Shown here: positions 21,590 to 33,114 of the stretch, piece after piece
How the letters are laid out: each line of letters opens with the position of its first letter
Position numbering within the stretch: the first letter of the stretch is position 1
NCBI GenBank assembly: GCA_022575985.1
Contig: JAKSXM010000040.1
Coordinates: 15,704,001 to 15,768,000 of the forward strand
Direction of reading: 5' to 3'
Origin: Anagrus nilaparvatae
Taxonomy: Eukaryota; Arthropoda; Insecta; Hymenoptera; Mymaridae
Length of the DNA: 64,000 bases
Notes under the pieces: generated by a model
The model's input: the letters and a program-made list of their open reading frames with translations, nothing else
Told to the model about the DNA's origin: nothing
Database searches by the model: none
Translations under genes and position numbers: made by a program

Positions 21590-21880
21590 AATGTATGTTG
21601 TGTAAAAGAGGGCTGTGTTAAATGGGACTCTGAAAAGTTTGTGTAGAAAGTTACTGTGTAAAACTTTTATAGTGCAAAATAATTTGTGTCAAATAGGACG
21701 TGTAAAACAATAATGTGTAAAACTGTTTTGTGCAACAAAACGAGTGCAAAAAAATACGTGTAAAATTTCCTATGTGTAAAATTGGTTTGTGTAGATATTG
21801 ACCTGTGTAAAATTCGGTTGTGTTAAAAAATCCGTGTAAAATCGTTATGTGTAAAATAATTTTTGTGTAAAAAAAATATG
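21590..21880 (+). repeat. Degenerate minisatellite with TGTGTAAAA core
   Basis: About 14 copies of TGTGTAAAA or TGTGTTAAA recur every 18-25 bp, with variable spacers. Inverse forms (TTTTACACA, TTTTACGC) lie just upstream at 21495-21540, so the array may be one arm of a larger inverted element. Non-coding. Confidence 0.65.
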
Positions 21881-24077
21881 TCGTCGTATGTATGTATTAG
21901 AGTGGACCTAATTTTGGACTTTGTAAAAAATCTTTGCTCCCCAGGATTTTTTGTGAACTTTTTGTCATAAAAAGTCTACAGCTCCAAGAATTTTGCTTTT
22001 TCTTTGCAAAAATACGTGCCTGTAAGCACCTAAATTTTCCCATTTAAATAACATGGAAAATAAAATGTTTAAAAATCGCAATTTTCACATTTAAAATACA
22101 TTACAAATAAATAGAATGTATTTTAAATGGGAAAATTGCGATTTTTAAAAATTTTAATTTGATAAAACAAAGTGTTTTGGGAATTCGACAATTTTAGGGA
22201 TCAGTTTTTATATGTCTAAAAATCATTTTTTATCTGTTTGGTAGTGTTTAAAAAAATTTTCCAGCACGTTAAATAATTAGAAAGCTGAAAAGTTAAAATT
22301 CCCTTGTTATTTAAATAACTATTGGTGAAAAATGTCTAAAAAATCTGGTTTGGACTTAATAAAAAAAAAATTTTTTATTTTCATTTTTTGGAAGCTATTT
22401 TTTCAAAAAAAATGAAAACGAGCCTTATTTATGTAACCAATGATATCTCACAACCATTATGACGTATTAAGATCAAATTTCTTCATAAAATATCTCAAAC
22501 TGCTTTCTTTTTTAATTTCGATGTAATACTTAAATATTCCTGTGGGAGTACTAACTATAGAAATATTATTTTTAAACGATTTCTCGAATCTGGTACCTGA
22601 TGATTAAAAAATTATTTTTTATTTTTCTTTACGTTTCAAGACATTAGCAATCGTCTGACGAGATAAAAATTTCCACTAGCCACAAGCGAAATTTTTTATT
22701 AGGTTAGTGCTAATAATTGGACAGTGTTTTTTTTTTATTGGAGTATATCTCGATAATTTTATCTAAAATGTGCACATTTAGGATTATTTCAAATGGTAGC
22801 TGAGAAATGCCGAAATTTTCAAAATATCTGAAGAAATTCATAGAATATATTGAGACTGAAAAGTAGACATAAATTTAACGTGAAAAAGTGATGTTTTAAG
22901 GCAGGGGGGGAATCGATTTACAATATTTTAGATTTAGAGACTTAGAATAATTTGAAAAGGGAGTCAGGCCCTGATTAGGCCCTGATAAGAACAACAACTT
23001 TGAATACTTTAGGTTTATGGACTTAGGATAATTTATATTTTGGGATTCATTATAATTTCGGTTTTTGGATTTATTACTGTTATGAGTGAACAGTTCCATG
23101 ATCGTTGGTTGTGTGAATACACAAACCAGTTATAAAATTTTGGTTTTTTTTTTTAGTCATTTTTCTTAAGATTTGTTGATATTGTATTACACATGTATAG
23201 ATTAAATGCATTTCGCCCAGTATAAACTTTTTGTCTTAATCTTAGGATCCATATCGAATCAATAAAATGTCAGTTTCCATACCAGTTAGGTCGAATACAA
23301 TTTTCGATATACCATTAAGTTATTTCAAATTTTTTTTCACATTTTTCTGGAAGATATTAATGCAAACATTAACCTTTCCTTTGGTTAGTGTGTGTGTATT
23401 TATGTATTTATATATGCAAGCATAGATGTATTCATGGATGCAACTGTTAATTTTCACAACCATTACGGCATTTTTTTTCCAAATTCTAGTGATAAAAAAA
23501 ACTGAAACAACTGTTTTTAAAATTTGGTTATGATACTTAATTTATTTTAATAAAAGTATTCGTATTATGAAAATTTTTGCTACACGACTTTTAGTATCTG
23601 ATACGTAAACTTAAAATTTTTTTGCTAAAATAATAAAAATACTGTTATAGTTTTGTAATTTTTGAGTTAAAATCAAATTGTTTCACATATAACATATTTT
23701 TTATCGCATATACCCAATATATTAAAATTTGTGTCTCAAAATTTCTCAAAATTTTTGACATCAAAAAGTATGATATCAATTTTTCTAAAACTTGGCTTCC
23801 CAAGTAAAAAATGAGGCGTATCACATGCGAATGAAAAAAAACAGTTCCGAATTTTTTGTTGAAAAATTTTGTAGGCAAAGACTTTTTCTTGACATACACG
23901 CACACATGTGTGCACACTTAAAGACGTGACGTCGAATTCAGTTATTTTGAAAGTGGAAGTAACAATTCGTACTTATATACTGAAGGTCTCAAATGCTCAA
24001 TGGCATCTCTATAATTTAATTAATTTCTGAAATTAATGCAAAATATCTAATTGAAGTGAATTTTATTTTTTGTAAAT
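21881..24077. other. AT-rich intergenic sequence with hairpin and family fragment
   Basis: AAAAATCGCAATTTTCACAT at 22073 is inverted near 22125-22150. A copy of the GTTGGTTGTGTG family lies at 22895-23140. No genes are seen. Confidence 0.4.
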
Positions 24078-24958
24078 TGTTACGTACTCTGAGGTTTAAT
24101 TCGGGATACGTAATATATAAATAAATATAAATAAGTTTTATCCTGGGGATATTGAGTGCCCAAGGTATTTTAATACTTATATATGGAATTAGAAGTTGAT
24201 ATGTGATGATAAATGTTGTGGATGTGTTGATGACCTCGGGTATTAAAGCTGGTTGAACTTAACTGCGTTAAGTTCTAGGTTACAGAAGGAAGTTATCACA
24301 ATTAAATAAATACACTAAACACTTTAGTTAAATTCGTTGACTTTATTATAAGTAATTATGAAAAACCGTCTAAGTCAATTAAGTCTGAATAGATAATTAA
24401 ACTGTAAGATAATTATACTCGAAGTTCGTTCTGATCGAATATAAGTCTCCTAAACTAGACCTGATGTTAGTAGGCCAGTTATCATGGGAGGATGTAAGAG
24501 TATCTGAGAGGAACTGACAGTGGCTAAGAGTCGAACTGACAGACTGGCTTTAGGGCAGTTGCGGGTATATTATATAAACTAATTAGTAACTGCCCAGGTA
24601 CTTGAATTTAGGTAGGATTTTACAATACGCGGAAGCGTCGGTCTCGTCACGTCCAATTAACGAAAGCGTCGTTGATTATTTCGGGCGAAATTGTGAGGGG
24701 ATTTATGCAACTCTTCATTGCCTAAAATGCTTCGATTTTGTATTTCTGTCAATTTATAAGGGACCGGATCTGAATTGGTGAAATGTGATATTAAAGAATG
24801 TATGGAATTGTCGGATATAAATTGGTTATTGTAATATTATATAAGCAGGAATAAGTTAACTATATAAATAAATATATAAATATTATAATCTAATTGAATA
24901 TATAAACATTAAAGAATGCGGATGCAATGGCTCGAATTATGACCTATCATACGTAACA
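24078..24958 (+). mobile_element. Solo LTR, 881 bp
   Basis: The unit begins TGTTACGTACTCTGAGG and ends CATACGTAACA, that is TG...CA with a short terminal inverted repeat TGTTACGTA. AAAT flanks both sides (24074-24077 and 24959-24962) as a 4-bp target duplication. Composition differs from the surroundings (GC-rich at 24620-24700). There is no internal coding region, so it fits a solo LTR left by recombination, probably of a Gypsy- or Pao-type element. Strand is given only by convention. Confidence 0.7.
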
Positions 24959-25425
24959 AAATAAATGAAACATTTTAAAAACTGTAGATGCAAAAAATGA
25001 AACAAAAATTAAAATTCAAGATTTTGAGGGAACAAATGTTAAAAACGGCTTTTCTTATTCCCTTATTCTGAACCAAGGTTCCCTTATTAACCCTAAATAT
25101 ATTTGTCTAATTATTGAGTCCAACTCTTATCCATTTTTAAGGATATTTTTTATCTCCTTTTTTATCTCCTCTCATTGTCGGATGTAAGTTCCGCACCTTA
25201 ACGTAACAGTTATTTTCGTTAACAGGGTCAATTTTAACTTTCTGTAATTAGTGCGGGATCAAAATGTAAATAAAACGCTGCGTCCTGTAAGACTGATGAA
25301 GGATTGAAATCAAATTAGGTGTATTTTATGTTTCTTTTACCATATTAGCAAAAGAAAGTGTTGTAGTACATATTTAATGAAAATTTCAAATTTTGATTAC
25401 TTTAAATACAATTTTTTTTTGTTAG

Positions 25426-25614
25426 AAAATGCAGAAGAAAATAAAGAAATTTCATATCTGAACCATGAACCAACTACATGCTCATCTGATGAAAGTTTAG
25501 AGGATTCAAACATTTTAGAAGTAGCATCGGACAGTAATTATAACAAAAACAGTAACGCGAGTCTAGTTGTAAAACAAAATATTCAAAATAATGAAAACAG
25601 TAACATAAACATTG
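25426..25614 (+). CDS. Phase-1 exon A of an unrecognised duplicated-exon gene
   Basis: A 189-nt exon follows a T-rich tract ending GTTAG (25421-25425) and precedes GTACTT. It starts at codon position 2 and ends at position 1, so it can be repeated without shifting frame. It encodes NAEENKEISYLNHEPTTCSS, then DESLEDSNILEVAS and an Asn/Ser-rich end. It is acidic, has one cysteine, and has no predicted membrane segment or known domain. It is clearly paralogous to the next exon at 25689. Confidence 0.55.
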
Positions 25615-25688
25615 GTACTTTATTACTTTAGATTATAAGTGTAAAAAAAAAATTTTGACTACCTTAAACAAAAATCTTTTTTTCTTAG

Positions 25689-25871
25689 AGAATGTAAGTA
25701 AAGAAATTTTATATCCAATGAATGAACCGACAACATGTTCATCAGATGAGAATTTGGAAGATTCAATCATCTTAGAACCAGCATCGAGCAATAATGGTAA
25801 CAAAAATAGTAGTGCGAGTCCAATTGAAAAACCAAATTTTCAAAATTATCAAGATCCAATCTTTAACATAG
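25689..25871 (+). CDS. Phase-1 exon B, tandem paralogue of exon A
   Basis: A 183-nt exon follows CTTAG and precedes GTATTT, phase 1-1. It shares NEPTTCSSDENLEDSIILEP with exon A (EPTTCSSDE.LEDS.ILE conserved) and the Asn/Ser-rich tail ending NIG. Changes preserve the frame and the protein motif, which suggests the exons were under selection after duplication. Neighbouring exons of this gene were not found. Confidence 0.55.
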
Positions 25872-26162
25872 GTATTTTACTAAATTAGCTTATAAAAGAT
25901 TTATGTCTTTATGTATATTATTATATCATATTATAAGATATATTAACTCCTTAGACTTACCACCAAATAAATAGGCACTTATGAAATGATTATACCTTTA
26001 CACAAGAAACAATATTATTTATTTCAAGTTATTCAAAGGACTATTAATTTGGCAATCTTATTTTCTGTAAAATGGAAATTAATTTAAGCCGATAATTGAA
26101 AATCCAAGAAATTTTTTCCAAATATTGGCTAAAATGCATGTAAGATTTTTATTCAATATTTC
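25872..26162. other. AT-rich spacer
   Basis: Nothing supported. Confidence 0.4.
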
Positions 26163-26740
26163 AAAAATGCGTTTTTTTTTACATTTTCAGTGCTTTAAAA
26201 TGTCTGGATCTTTCGGGAAAATAAGTTCAATGTATGTATTACTAATTTTATCCAAAATTTCTTTGCTTATTTGCCTTTGAAGACCTTTTTAGAGTCATCC
26301 AAATTCAATCTTTTCATTTTCCGGGTTCTCCTGTAATCTAATGAAAATTCTAACTCGATTTTTGGAAAAAAATTTTTAAAAAAATTTTTAATTTTATCAA
26401 TTTCAATTTCTTTTTTTTTTTTTTGATGTAATATCTTTTTTATATTTTTAATACAACATAACAGAGATATTCAAAAATTACTCAAAAAAGAGGGTCTATA
26501 GTTAAATTTCTCGAGGAATCCAAAAATTGAGTTAGAATTTTCATTAGATTACAGGAAAAGCTAGAAAATGGAAAATTCCGGAGAATGGAAAGGTTGAATT
26601 TGGATGAGTCAAAAAAGGTCTTTAAAGGCAAATAAGCAAAGAAAATTTTAATAAAATTGGTAGTACATACATTGAACTTATTTTCCTGAAAGATCCAGAC
26701 ATTCTAAAGCACTAAAAATGTCAAAAAACGCATTTTTCAA
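26163..26740. repeat. Foldback with ~200-bp arms
   Basis: Left arm 26163-26365 (GTGCTTTAAAATGTCTGGAT, TAATGAAAATTCTAACTCGA) is inverted at about 26520-26740 (AGATCCAGACATTCTAAAGCAC region). Sequence at 26720-27080 (GGTGCAAGAGGGC, GATGTAGGGTCAAC) looks like the continuation of a larger non-coding transposon. Confidence 0.6.
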
Positions 26741-27427
26741 AAACAGCCGCCACGAAAATCAAAATATCTCCGGTTTAAATCCACCGATTTTAAATTTTAG
26801 GGTTGTGTTTGAAAATTCAAAAAAAATTGTCGCTTTGAAATCCACTAAAATTTTTTGTACATAATGTAGATTTTTTTCAAAGGAATTACGTAATTTTGAA
26901 AATGGACTAAATCAGGCTATTTTCGGACCTTTAAACGGCCATATTTCGGCCCCATGAGGTGCAAGAGGGCTAAAATTTTGGCTTAGTGACTTGAACTACA
27001 ACGTGCCCACGAAAAGATGTAGGGTCAACTTTTGAAGGATCTGGAAATTATAAAAAAAAAAGTAAATTGGTGGATCGCCATATTTTTGCGTGTCCTTTCG
27101 ATTGGTGGTATCAAAAATTGGATAAATTTTCTGGATTTTTAAATAAAAACTCGATTTTTGCGAAAATTATTTGAAATCCAATTTTTTTTATTAAAATCAT
27201 GAATAAACCTATTAGAAAAATATTCCCCTACTTTTTATCATAAAAAACGAAATATTTATTGAAATATCTTAAATTAAAAAATCCAAATTTAATTGAAATT
27301 TTAAAAGTGTAAAAAGAGTGTGAACATAGAGTGAGAACACGGTAATTTTTTGAGACTACGTGATCCAAGATGAGAGAAAATAACCAAAATGAAAGGTAAG
27401 GTTAGGAACGTGTTTATTTTTTCAGGT

Positions 27428-27775
27428 GCAATGTACATTATTTTGGAGCTTTGTAGAAAAAGGGTAAGATAACATCTCTGATAACATCTTTATTTATAAT
27501 TATTTTTTTAACTCTCATTTCTTACTTTGCAGTCTATGATGGAATTACATAAACGTAGAAAAACTTTTATAGAATTTGAAACTAGATATTATAAATGAAG
27601 CAAATTTTTGATGGCGTTTATTATTTACATCAAAATAAAATAATTCATCTTGAAACTTGGAAATTTATTTTTAAATGATGATTTATAAGTTAAATTGGAT
27701 AGTTGGCCATTCTTTTATGAAGTAGGATGTATTATGTATACGCTTCTTTTTGGAAAATATATAGAAAGTAAGAAT
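27428..27775 (+). pseudogene. Partial polo kinase pseudogene, copy 1
   Basis: The reading VYIILELCRKR is followed by a GTAAGA...TTTGCAG intron (27464-27533), then MELHKRRKTFIEFETRYY, a stop and frameshifts. Remnants of [18 protein letters not shown] and the CIMYTLLFGK region follow, the kinase middle being deleted. It is a shorter duplicate of the copy immediately downstream. Confidence 0.7.
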
Positions 27776-27837
27776 AACAGTTCGGTATATAAATGAAATC
27801 AATTAGAATTTTTGATGATAATTTTAATGATTAAATT

Positions 27838-28850
27838 GTTTTGGAGCTTTGTAGAAAAAGGGTAAGATAACATCTTTATTTATAAGTATTTATTTCACTT
27901 ATTTCTTACTTTGCAGTCTGATGGAATTACATTAACGTAGAAAAGATTTAACAGAATTTGAAACTGGATATTATATGGAGCAAATTCTTGATGGCGTTTA
28001 TTATTTACATCAAAATAAAATAATTCATCGAGATTTTAAACTTGGAAATTTATTTTTGAACGATGATTTACAAGTTAAAATTGGAGATTTTGGTTTAGCT
28101 ACAAGGCTTGAACATGATGGAGAAAGAAAAAAGACATTATGTGGTACACCAAACCATATTGCTCCAGAAATTTTAACTAAAGTTGGCCATTCTTATGAAG
28201 TAGACGTTTGGAGCATAGGATGTATTATCTATAAGCTTATTGGGAAACCACCTTTAAAGAAACATCTAGTTTAAAAGAAACTTATGTAAGATTCAAAAAA
28301 ATTCAATATAAAATACCATCGCAGTTGCATAATTTACCAGCTATTAATATGATATCTAGTAGGTTACTAGGAAACCCAGCAAGAAGACCAAGTGTTTCTA
28401 AATTACACTCTAAATGACTATGGCTCCTCGTTTTAGATACTTTAGAATCTTATAATGATTGTTCGGATAAATATGGCTTTGGATACCAATTATCAGATGA
28501 TGGAGTTGAAGTTATGTACAACGATGGTACTTGGTTAATAATGTTAGCCAATAATTATAATATTCATTACATCGATCGAAATAGAGAATAATTAATGAAG
28601 TCAGGTGGTACTGTAAAGCAAAGCGATTCGCTTGCAAGACCTCCATATATGCATCAGTGGTTTAGAACACAGACTGCAGTTGTTATGTTATTAACAAATG
28701 GATCTTTGCAGGTAGAATTAACAATTATTGTAAACTCATAAATATTTTAATTTATTAATTTGCTTCAGATAAATTTCCAAGATCACACAAAAATTGTACG
28801 TTATATACATAGATCAAGAAAAGAATTTTTCTGCATACCATTTTAAAATT
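27838..28850 (+). pseudogene. polo: Polo-like kinase pseudogene, copy 2 (kinase and polo-box)
   Basis: After LELCRK and a retained GTAAGA...TTTGCAG intron, an open stretch at 27975-28274 shows kinase subdomains: [10 protein letters not shown] (catalytic loop), [10 protein letters not shown] (Mg-binding DFG) and [10 protein letters not shown] (activation segment). A frameshift after GKPP is followed in another frame by ETYVRFKKIQYKIPSQL and NPARRPSVSKL. A polo-box part reads DKYGFGYQLSDDGVEVMYND and later WFRTQTAVVMLLTNGSLQ, then an intron and INFQDHTKIVRY. This order is that of polo-like kinase 1, a mitotic Ser/Thr kinase. Stops and frameshifts rule out a working enzyme. Retained introns show it arose by DNA duplication, not retrotransposition. 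Confidence 0.85.
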
Positions 28851-29642
28851 ATTCATAGTCCGAGGTTATAATAACTTTTACTTCGATAATCATTAGGTGC
28901 GCCAAAAATTTCTAGCAAAAATGATGACCATATAAAAGATGGTTATAGCATGAAGGAGAAAGGCAGAGTTTCAAATTTGCTTTGTTAATTATAACGAGGA
29001 ATGAAATTTGATATACAAATTTTTAATTTAAAAAATAGTTTACTAATAAACATTTTCATATCCCAGGCAGTTATTTCAATGTCGATCATTTGGACTCATT
29101 ATCATCGATGGCTGCGTTGAATCAATGATGTTATTATGATTATTATTCTGTACTGGGATGATTATTTGTGATATTGAGCTTAAAAATTGTTGTTGAACAA
29201 TTTGCTTCTACATTTATGAAAGAATATATCATTAAGTAAGTTTTCATTAAAAAATGATTGATGAAAATTTTATTTCATATATTGCTGATCACATCATATA
29301 TTAATTTTTGATTATACTGAATTGATTTCAAATTTACTGAAGCCCCTGATACAATTAAATAAAATTTTTCATAAAAAACAATATTTTAGTTTTCTTAATT
29401 GTACTTATCAGTACATTTTTCTTACATTCAGTCCTAAATTATTAAAAAAGTAATTATAAAGTATTTTGTATATTTGATAAATAAATTTGATTAAAAAATC
29501 AAAATTAATTTTATGTAAATATATTATAAGATCATGCTTACTGATAATAATATTTAAGATAATAAAATATAGCATAAGAGGGGTTTTATTGGTGGTGCTT
29601 TTGAGAAAAAAAAATATGCTGGTTGTTGATACTAACTCTTAT
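28851..29642. other. AT-rich sequence without supported features
   Basis: Only low-complexity AT sequence is seen. Confidence 0.4.
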
Positions 29643-29957
29643 CAGAGATGAGGTTTAAAGAGATAGCTTACCCAATGTTAAATAAAAAGTCGACATCGCT
29701 CTAGCTATCACGTGGTTAATCTCTAGTCTCTTTGTTTGTCACTTTATTTTTTACATAAGTCTCTTCTTGTTTTTTTCTCCGCCAGACTCCCTACCATATA
29801 ATATTTTAAACTTTCTAAAAACAAGAAAAGACTTATGTAAAAAATAAAGTGACAAACAAAGAGAGTAGAGACAAGCCACGTGATAGTTTGGGCGATGTAC
29901 AATAAAATCGTCGCAGCTTCGCCTACCCCGTGAGCTATCTCTGTAACCTTATCTCTG
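29643..29957. mobile_element. hAT-like MITE with foldback core
   Basis: Termini CAGAGATGAGGTTTAAAGAG and the inverse of CAGAGATAAGGTTACAGAG are flanked by CTCTTAT on both sides (29636-29642 and 29958-29964), a 7-8-bp target duplication. The inner arms (TATCACGTGGTTAATCTC onward, and its inverse) pair over about 75 bp around a short GCC-containing loop. Confidence 0.65.
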
Positions 29958-29964
29958 CTCTTAT

Positions 29965-32357
29965 ATACACTGAAAAAAATTTTTTAATTGATAAAAGCAA
30001 AAATTATTCTCTAAAGTAAAAATAAATTTTTTTTTTTTTTGGCAAAATTTGTCCTTATTGGGTAAAATAGACTTTTGAAATCAATTTTTACTCCACAGTT
30101 CCATTTTTACTAAAGGTAACTTTCGCAAATGGATTTTTCATATAAAGTAATGGATAAAGCATGAAAATTAGCGGAATTTCGATATTAAAAGACATCAATT
30201 ACATTTTTTAGCTTTCATCCAAAAATACAAATTTTTTGTTCATATTTTAATTAATATGATATTTGAAAAATTAAATTATATATGAATAAATCCAACAAAT
30301 AAATGCTTCAATATAAAGCTTTAAATTTTAATTTAAATTTCAATTAATTGGATTTACTCATAAATTAAAAAAATGAATAATTATTTTAATCATGAAATGA
30401 TTTATTTATCTATTTCTTTTAATAAAATTATCAGATTATTGTATCTCTTTATATTTATCATAAAAAATTCTGCTAATTAAAAAAAAATATTTAAGATTCA
30501 TTTTGATAATTAAACATTTTTTTATAATAGTAAGTACTCTTTATTATGAAATTATGCAAATTTTTTTCTTTTAATATATTATTCAATAAATTAGCTAATT
30601 TTATATAAATATTCATGCAAAAAAATCAATACTAGCTAATATTTTTCGTGCTTTTGAATTAAACTAAATAAATAATGATTTATAATAATATTTTAATGAA
30701 AAAAAAAATTAATTACTCGAAATAAAGAAATAAAATTTTTTTACTCTATGTTTCTCTAAATATAATATTATTGTTGCAAAAAGAGGTAATATGCAAAAAA
30801 ATAAAATAAATGTTTTTTTAATTTAAGATTTCATTTATTTCATATGTATCCCTATGGCCAATTTTTTTGTATCATTCAAGCTATTATTTGCCCAAAATTT
30901 TTTGAATTTTCGCTTATTTTTGAGATATTTTGGCTTTTGCTTCAAAATTATAATCAGATAAAGTGAATGCAAAGTAAAATGGGATATTTTCCCATGAAAT
31001 AAAAAATGAAAGTTGTCAAAATCATGAAACTAGGTTAAAAATGGGGCCATTCATAAATTATGTAACGCTAAAAGCCTTTGAAAACTTTAAGTAGCAAAAT
31101 TTACATAATACAGTTTTTGACATAAAAATTGAAATTTGGTAAATAAAAATGATTGACATTCTATTGAAATAAGACTTTTTCTGAACTTAAAATATGCGTT
31201 ACTAGTTTGATTTTCATCGTAAAATAATAATTTTTTTTTAATACCGATTAATTTTTTCCGGAGTATTCATTTCTTTAAGAAAGAAATCATTTTTATTGAA
31301 AAAATTTTAATTCAAGAAACCTGTGAAAACTGTAAGTGGTAAAATGCTTAGCAATCAGAATTTCCTTAATGCTAAGCAATCAGGAATTTCCTTTATTAAT
31401 AGTATTTGAAAATACGAGATTATCAGACTGTGAATAAACACTTAAAATTGTTTTAGTAAATAAAAATATCACAGAAATTCGTTCTTTAGTCATAATAAAT
31501 AAAAAAATAAATTAAAAAACTGTTGCCTTTTTAAGCATCTAACATAAAATAAATTCTCCTAATAAATAAATATTGAGTAGGGAAACTACCCTAGAAAATA
31601 AAAAAACTTCGTGTTTTTTGAAGAAAAATAAATGAGATTTTGTAATCATTCCCCTGTAATCTCATATTCACGTAACTAAAATAGAAACAAATGATTTTTT
31701 GGCTAAGGAAAACTCTGGCTGAAAAAACTAGTGATTTCATTTATTTTCAGAGGAAAAAATATTTAAGTGACTCTTATTATTCTGAAATATTAATATTCAG
31801 AATATTATGCAGAAAATTTTTTCTTGAAATCTGCAAAACTTTAAAAAATTGGTTCCTTGAAAATTGAAACATTAAAATAAAAACGGATTTTTAGCTGAAA
31901 AAGCGTGGCAAAATGTTAATATAAAAAGCGAATTCGGATTGTACTGGAAAAATTACTATGGAATACGTCTTTAAATCCAATTTATAAAATCATTTGAATC
32001 TGATTGAAAAATCCCAAGTCAAATCATACTTTCAAATATAAGTACTTTTAAGAAAATAAATTAGGTATTACATCCAAAAAAAAAATAAAAAAAGTAGTTT
32101 CAGATTTTTTGATTAAACAATTTTTGTAAACAAAAATTTGGTCTTAATTCCATATTGGTTGTAAAATATGACCGGTTACATACTCACACATACACATACA
32201 CATACACACATACAGACTTTTTTTTAAAACCGGTTTTTTAGCTTGCTGAGGTCTCAAAGCATATGCTTATATGCCTAAAAATCAAAAATCAAAATTTGAT
32301 CCATCCCAATGGTTCCTCTATGGAGATACTTGCATGCGCAATTGATATTGATTGATA
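29965..32357. other. AT-rich intergenic sequence
   Basis: No genes. A CACATA simple repeat lies at 32183-32215 and a short tandem duplication (GCTAAGCAATCAG) at 31345-31385. Confidence 0.4.
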
Positions 32358-33114
32358 CGCTTGCATTATCCAAGGTTACCCCGCTTGAATTATCCAACAG
32401 GCCCCCAGATTGCATTATCCAACAGGTTATCCCGCTTGGATTATACAACAGGCCCCTCGCTTGCATTATCCAAGAGGTTACTCCCCTTGCATTATCGAAG
32501 AGTTTATCCCTCTTGGATTATCCAAGAGGCCTCCCGGTTGCATTATCCAAGAGGTTATCCCGCATGGATTATCCAACAGGCCCCCCGCTTGCATTATCCA
32601 ACAGGTCCCCCGCTTGCATTATGCAAGAGACCCCCGCTTGCATTATCCAACAGGCCGCTTGCATTATCCAACAGGTCCCACGCTTGCATTATCCAAGAGG
32701 CCCCCCGCTTGCATTATCCAAAAGGCCCCCACTTGCATTATCCAAGAGGCCCCCCCGCTTGCATTATCCAAGGCGTTATCCCGCTTGGATTATCCTAGAG
32801 GCTCCCCGCTTGCATTATCCAAGAGGTTATCCCGCTTAGATTATCCAAGAGGCTCCCCGCTTGTATTATGCAACAGGTCCCCCGCTTGCATTATCCAAGA
32901 GGATTTCCCGCTTGGATTATCCTAGAGGCTCCCCGGTTGCATTATCCAAGAGGCTCCTTACTTGCATTACCAAAGAGGTTATCCCGCTTGGATTATCTTA
33001 GAGGCTTCCCGCTTGCATTATCCAAGAGGTTATTCCGCTTGCATTATCCAAAAGGTTACCCCGCTTGCATTATCTAAAAGGTTCTCCCGCTTGGATTATC
33101 CAAGAGGCCCCTCG
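32358..33114 (+). repeat. GC-rich ~25-bp minisatellite, left part
   Basis: Units alternate between CTTGCATTATCCAAGAGG and CTTGGATTATCCAACAGG cores joined by TTATCCCG or CCCCCCG spacers, 24-26 bp each. About 30 units lie here. All three plus-strand frames are largely free of stops, which generates several spurious ORFs. The array resumes at 37910 after the Transib insertion. Confidence 0.9.

Noticed and set aside
21590..21880. CRISPR-like array
   Set aside because: Repeat core is only 9 bp, spacers are not unique fixed-length sequences, and the genome is eukaryotic.
25286..25312. CTGATGA followed by GAAA, possible second hammerhead
   Set aside because: The six bases between cannot form stem II and no stem I or III partners were found.
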